The notes under the pieces: generated by a model
What the model was told of the DNA's origin: nothing
What the model saw: only the letters and a program-made list of their open reading frames with translations
Databases searched by the model: none
Assembly: GCA_014796735.1 (NCBI GenBank)
Contig: JAAVIG010000015.1
Span: forward strand, 9,389 to 16,919
Length of the DNA: 7,531 nucleotides
Direction: 5' to 3'
From: Oscillospiraceae bacterium
Lineage (GTDB): Bacteria; Bacillota; Clostridia; Oscillospirales; Ruminococcaceae
Shown: piece by piece, positions 6,633-7,531 of the stretch
Layout: each line of letters starts with the position of its first letter
Position numbering within the stretch: the first letter of the stretch is position 1
Program-made: the position numbers and the translations under genes

Positions 6633-6756
6633 CTAATCCCATTTAAAACTGTGGGATTATGTGTTTAAACTAATCCCTTTTTAAACTGTGGGATTAGTGT
6701 TATGGGTGCAATCCATTTTTAAACTGTGGGTATTACGTCAGTTTAAAAATGGATTG
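6633..6756. repeat. Array of related hairpin units (37-38 bp period) behind spoIIE
   Basis: Three units share an AATCC start, a TTTAAAACTGTGGG or TTTTTAAACTGTGGG core and a period of 37-38 bp (CTGTGGG at 6649, 6686 and 6724). Units 1 and 2 each form a hairpin: TAATCCC/GGGATTA (6634-6640 with 6653-6659) and ACTAATCCC/GGGATTAGT (6669-6677 with 6690-6698), both with 12-base loops. Unit 3 lacks that inner stem but pairs with an inverted fourth copy, forming a perfect 18-bp inverted repeat, CAATCCATTTTTAAACTG at 6709-6726 against 6739-6756, again with a 12-base loop. The last arm ends three bases from the spoIIE stop. No open reading frame lies within. Not a CRISPR: no unique spacers between units. 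Confidence 0.8.
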
Positions 6757-6759
6757 GTA

Positions 6760-7531
6760 TTATTTTTTTAATTGCAGTGCGACAATTGAAATATCGTCCT
6801 CTCTTCCCTTTTCGCAGTTAAATCTTGCCGCTCCCGCAACGGTTTTTACAAGCTCTTCCATATTTTTGCCGCTGTCTCTCATAAAAGCCTGCTCTAACCA
6901 CTGCTCGGACAAGTCCGCACCGTCGGTAGTCATGATGATAACGTCATCCTCCTCCGCGGTAAAGCTCTGAGCGGACAAGGACAGCGTACCGCTTACCCCC
7001 ACGGGAAGCCCGCTCCCCTTTATTTTCGTCACCTTTTTTCCGCTCCTTACAAACGTGTCTGCTCCTCCCGCTTTATATAGGGTGGTTTTGCCTGTATACA
7101 AATCCACCTTGCACACATCGAGGGTGGCAAAGCTTTCATCGGAGGATTTGACCATAAGAGCGGTATTTAACATTTCTATCGCCGCCTCAACACCTACTCC
7201 GCTTTCAAGAAATTTTGTGAGCAGTCCGCAGGCAAAGGCGCTGTCTATTCTGGCTCTTGTACCGCTGCCCATTCCGTCCGATACTATGCTGTAATAATTC
7301 CCTTTTCCGTCTACGCAGGCGGTAACAAAATCGCCGTTTGCCGATTCCTTTCTTCGGCTGTACTGACAGGAAGCGGATCTGATCCCGTATTCCGCCCGCT
7401 GAAAGGCTGTTATCCTTATCCTTTTGCCGAATTCCAATATACACGGCAGATCAAATTCTCTTTGGAGCATTTCTATAAGCATGTCGCCCAGCTCCTCCGC
7501 GGTACAGGCAAGCTCGCCGTCTCCGTAGGCT
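6760..7531 (-). CDS. spoIIE: SpoIIE-family PP2C-type serine phosphatase, C-terminal part (5' end beyond window)
   Basis: The frame is open to the right edge, so the start and N-terminal region are missing; 256 full codons are visible. The visible part is the SpoIIE PP2C phosphatase domain. Numbering from the internal Met at 7482: ANGD (48-51) and SDGMGSG (68-74) supply metal-binding aspartates, then FATLDVCKVDLYTGK (118-132), a SGLPVGV loop (157-163), TTDGAD (185-190) and the terminal REDDIS (227-232). This order and spacing match SpoIIE, which dephosphorylates the anti-anti-sigma factor SpoIIAA and so releases sigma-F in the forespore. In B. subtilis a multi-pass membrane region precedes this domain; whether that is so here cannot be seen. 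A shorter SpoIIE-like regulator is therefore possible, but the residues before 7482 (GELACTAEELGDMLIEML) also fit the pre-phosphatase region of a SpoIIE. The stop TAA is followed within three bases by a large hairpin. Confidence 0.85.
   Translation of the reverse strand, partial: AYGDGELACTAEELGDMLIEMLQREFDLPCILEFGKRIRITAFQRAEYGIRSASCQYSRRKESANGDFVTACVDGKGNYYSIVSDGMGSGTRARIDSAFACGLLTKFLESGVGVEAAIEMLNTALMVKSSDESFATLDVCKVDLYTGKTTLYKAGGADTFVRSGKKVTKIKGSGLPVGVSGTLSLSAQSFTAEEDDVIIMTTDGADLSEQWLEQAFMRDSGKNMEELVKTVAGAARFNCEKGREDDISIVALQLKK

Noticed and set aside
6633..6756. Possible CRISPR array
   Set aside because: Only three imperfect units in tandem, no unique spacers of constant length and no cas genes.

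Overview
The window carries five protein genes, all on the minus strand, so transcription runs from the right edge to the left. The gene set points to a spore-forming (or spore-derived) low-to-moderate-GC Firmicute of the class Clostridia, most likely a Ruminococcus/Oscillospiraceae-type gut anaerobe. The reasons are the paired ADP-glucose pyrophosphorylase subunits GlgC and GlgD, a SpoIIE-family phosphatase, strong AGGAG-like ribosome binding sites and sigma-A-type promoters. The taxonomic call is inference; no rRNA or tRNA gene is present to anchor it.

Layout in the direction of transcription. (1) 7531-6760: the C-terminal part of a SpoIIE-like PP2C phosphatase, cut by the window edge. (2) 6759-6326: a gene-free, AT-rich interval. 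It holds an array of related 37-38 bp hairpin units (the last is an 18-bp perfect inverted repeat just behind the spoIIE stop), an intrinsic terminator at 6529-6560 and a good promoter at 6417-6445. (3) 6325-1828: a compact three-gene glycogen operon, glgB (branching enzyme), glgC (catalytic ADP-glucose pyrophosphorylase subunit) and glgD (its degenerate partner subunit), with gaps of only about 45 bp, closed by a strong terminator at 1730-1762. (4) 1709-1681: a separate promoter with a perfect TATAAT, driving (5) 1632-130: a two-domain PPK2-type polyphosphate:AMP phosphotransferase. (6) 129-1: a run of three GC-rich or palindromic hairpins behind that gene.

How the genes work together: GlgC/GlgD convert glucose-1-phosphate and ATP to ADP-glucose, a glycogen synthase (glgA, not in this window) would polymerise it, and GlgB adds alpha-1,6 branches. 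The neighbouring polyphosphate enzyme turns AMP into ADP at the expense of polyphosphate, so a carbon store and a phosphate/energy store sit side by side, although with separate promoters. The SpoIIE neighbour places the cluster next to a sporulation regulator, but a terminator separates them.

I did not find a clearly new multi-gene system. The oddest points are a 16-base T tract in the glgB coding strand, which replaces a normally conserved Ile-Pro-Gly by phenylalanines; a roughly 60-residue Lys/Ala/Pro-rich tail on GlgB; and the hairpin-unit array between spoIIE and glgB.
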